Source: Montifringilla adamsi (taxonomy: Eukaryota; Chordata; Aves; Passeriformes; Passeridae). From it: a DNA stretch of 64,000 nucleotides. How positions within the stretch are numbered: position 1 is the first letter of the stretch; each line of letters begins with the position of its first letter. A program made the position numbers and the translations under genes. Of this stretch, positions 62,401 to 64,000 are shown piece by piece. The notes under the pieces are model-generated. The model saw only the letters and a program-made list of their open reading frames with translations. It was not told the DNA's origin and made no database searches. The stretch covers positions 806,001 through 870,000 of the forward strand of contig JAGGNK010003336.1 of NCBI GenBank assembly GCA_017590115.1, read 5' to 3'.

Positions 62401-64000
62401 ATTTCTTTCTAAAGTGCTGAGAGAACTACAGTCCTGGAAAAAACATTTTAATGACAGATTTAATTGAATGAGAAATAGTCTTTTGTTTCTCCCACCACAG
62501 TTTTTTATCCACATAATTAGCAAAATGAATCTCTACATGAGTTGCACCATGTCACACAACAAAGGCACCGATGACTCCAGAGTTCCTCTCACAGCCTCAA
62601 AAATTCTTTGTGTTGCTTAATGACACACCTTGGGTGAAATGGTGCCATTAGACAAAATTAAATTGCCAATCTACCCTATTCTTGTTTACAGTACATCCAA
62701 AAGCTCCAAAGCTTTTCGAAAGCAAGAAAGTCAGTGACTTTCTGCTGTGCTTAATATCTCGAGTGCTAGTAAAGGCCATCTCCAGACTGCAGCAGGCAAA
62801 CATAATTCCTCTCAACTTAATGAAGTTATGCCTGTTTATACCAGCTTAGAATTTCATTCAGAATTGTGCTTTGGAGATAGGACTTCACAGTATGCTTAGC
62901 AGCTGCCTTCCAGTCATGCAAAGAATGTGGCCATTATTATAACTGAATATTATTTCTTTTAAACAGAGAGAATTATTAATTAGAAAAAATGCCCTCATTT
63001 TCAGGGGCACTAGAAAATATTCTTGTTAAAAATAAAAAACAACTTCTCTATTAATTATGTCCACTGAGACCAACACAGTAGCAAAACACCAACCATAACT
63101 TATTAGTTCAAAATAACTTGTAGAACTATTAAAGATCATCCTTACGAGAATTTTCAGGTATTCATTTCAGTTTATGCCTTTTATCTTGTGCAGTCATTAC
63201 TTGTGTGTTTTATCCAAACAAAGAAATCTTGCTATTAAAATAGGACAGCATTAAATTAATATTTTTCTTTATTTTTGCTTTATGAAATCTAACTGGTTTA
63301 CTGAAAATTAAGGTTCATTTAAAAAAATCCTGAATGAACAGGAAATACTGCAAATAACAAAGTGTACTCAGATTTATTATGAAAACAGTTACAGATTCTG
63401 GCTAGCACCAAGTTTGGATGGCCAGCTTAACTGGACTGATTAATCTGGACTGGATACCTTTCCCAGGTTCTCTACTTTGAGTGCCCAGATACCACCAAAA
63501 GAGCCTGACTGCCTTCATTTACTGAAAATTTGGGACGTGAGTATTTCTCCTGTTCAAATGGTATGGGTATGTATAGTTTATGCGTTTTCTTCTTTACTAT
63601 CCCTTAAAGAAAAATTTGGCTGTCAGAGTTGAAGACTTTATGATCCAGGTTCCTTCCTGAATTTCCACACATGACCACTTAAATCATCTATTTTCTTTGT
63701 AGGTTTTGTATGACAGCCATATTGCATAATCCACTGACAAAATTATTTAATGGATATTCAAGGATTTTTTTATTAGAAAATGAATTATGGATTATAGTAA
63801 AAGGAAGAAAATCAGAGAAGGAGCACTAGGCAAGCTGGTTCGACAGGTGCCAAGGAATGGAGAGAAAGGAACAGACAGTAGGGCAGTCGATGCACACCTG
63901 ACAAAGGTGAAACTTAAGCAGATACTGGAGGACTGAGAGGCTGAAAATTTCCATACAGGACCATCTGAACAATGGGAAAGTTTAAAAAGAAAAGACAGAA
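59453..64000. other. AT-rich noncoding sequence, no gene seen
   Basis: A GC-richer patch directly after the LTR (59453-59700) keeps frames open on both strands for 50-75 codons without recognisable motifs. Around 61608-61640 the motif CCCTATGAATTCCCTGTGAA forms a small duplication. From about 62480 to 63050 the sequence has no recognisable repeat and a compact mixed texture that could be conserved noncoding DNA. No tRNA or rRNA-like segment was seen. Confidence 0.5.

Noticed and set aside
1..64000. tRNA, rRNA or small RNA genes
   Set aside because: No TTCGA-type T-loop with a matching acceptor stem and no rRNA-like block was found by eye. A covariance-model search would be needed to exclude diverged copies.

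Overview
The window looks like nuclear DNA from a bird, most likely a passerine, and I find no protein-coding gene, rRNA or tRNA that I can support. The main evidence is at least eleven 5'-truncated pieces of CR1 (chicken repeat 1), the dominant avian LINE. Several keep the family's 3' end, in which a conserved 'ttggaa...gacct' block is followed by a short tandem 3' tail. There are also several isolated LTRs with CCAAT, TATA-like and AATAAA signals, and no sign of mammalian SINEs. Open frames are short, overlap on both strands and match no family I know. The longest ones lie inside a minisatellite. The whole 64 kb reads as intergenic or deep-intronic sequence.

Layout: 1-5.6 kb is AT-rich unique sequence with homopolymers. 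A solo-LTR-like element lies at 5743-6095. A minus-strand CR1 lies at 7795-8360 and a plus-strand CR1 at 11872-12183. From 12.2 to 25.7 kb is mostly unique AT-rich DNA with one small CR1 remnant near 16.6 kb. CR1 pieces follow at 25.75-26.07 (minus), 28.72-28.97 (plus), 32.27-32.66 (minus) and 37.89-38.21 kb (minus). An LTR-like fragment lies at 34.1-34.4 kb. A minus-strand solo LTR with a near-perfect 6-bp target duplication lies at 39136-39556. Further CR1 pieces are at 45.1 and 48.1 kb, with an AAAAT microsatellite at 45.94-46.01 kb and a repeat-free AT-rich kilobase at 46.65-47.66 kb between them. A GC-rich minisatellite block occupies 52.89-53.57 kb. Two opposed CR1 remnants lie at 54.7-55.4 kb and a third solo-LTR-like element at 58.9-59.45 kb. 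The rest to 64 kb is AT-rich unique sequence.

The annotation is therefore about repeats and their order. The most distinctive locus is the minisatellite at 52.89-53.43 kb, which has 30 CTGCAG sites and alternating 14- and 17-bp units and sits next to an unrelated 16-bp array. Nothing here supports a new multi-gene system. The possible conserved noncoding stretches (20.35-20.62, 46.65-47.66 and 62.48-63.05 kb) are inferred from sequence texture only and need a cross-species alignment. Repeat families are named from recognised motifs, without a database search, so subfamily names are omitted and boundaries are approximate to about 10-30 bp unless stated.
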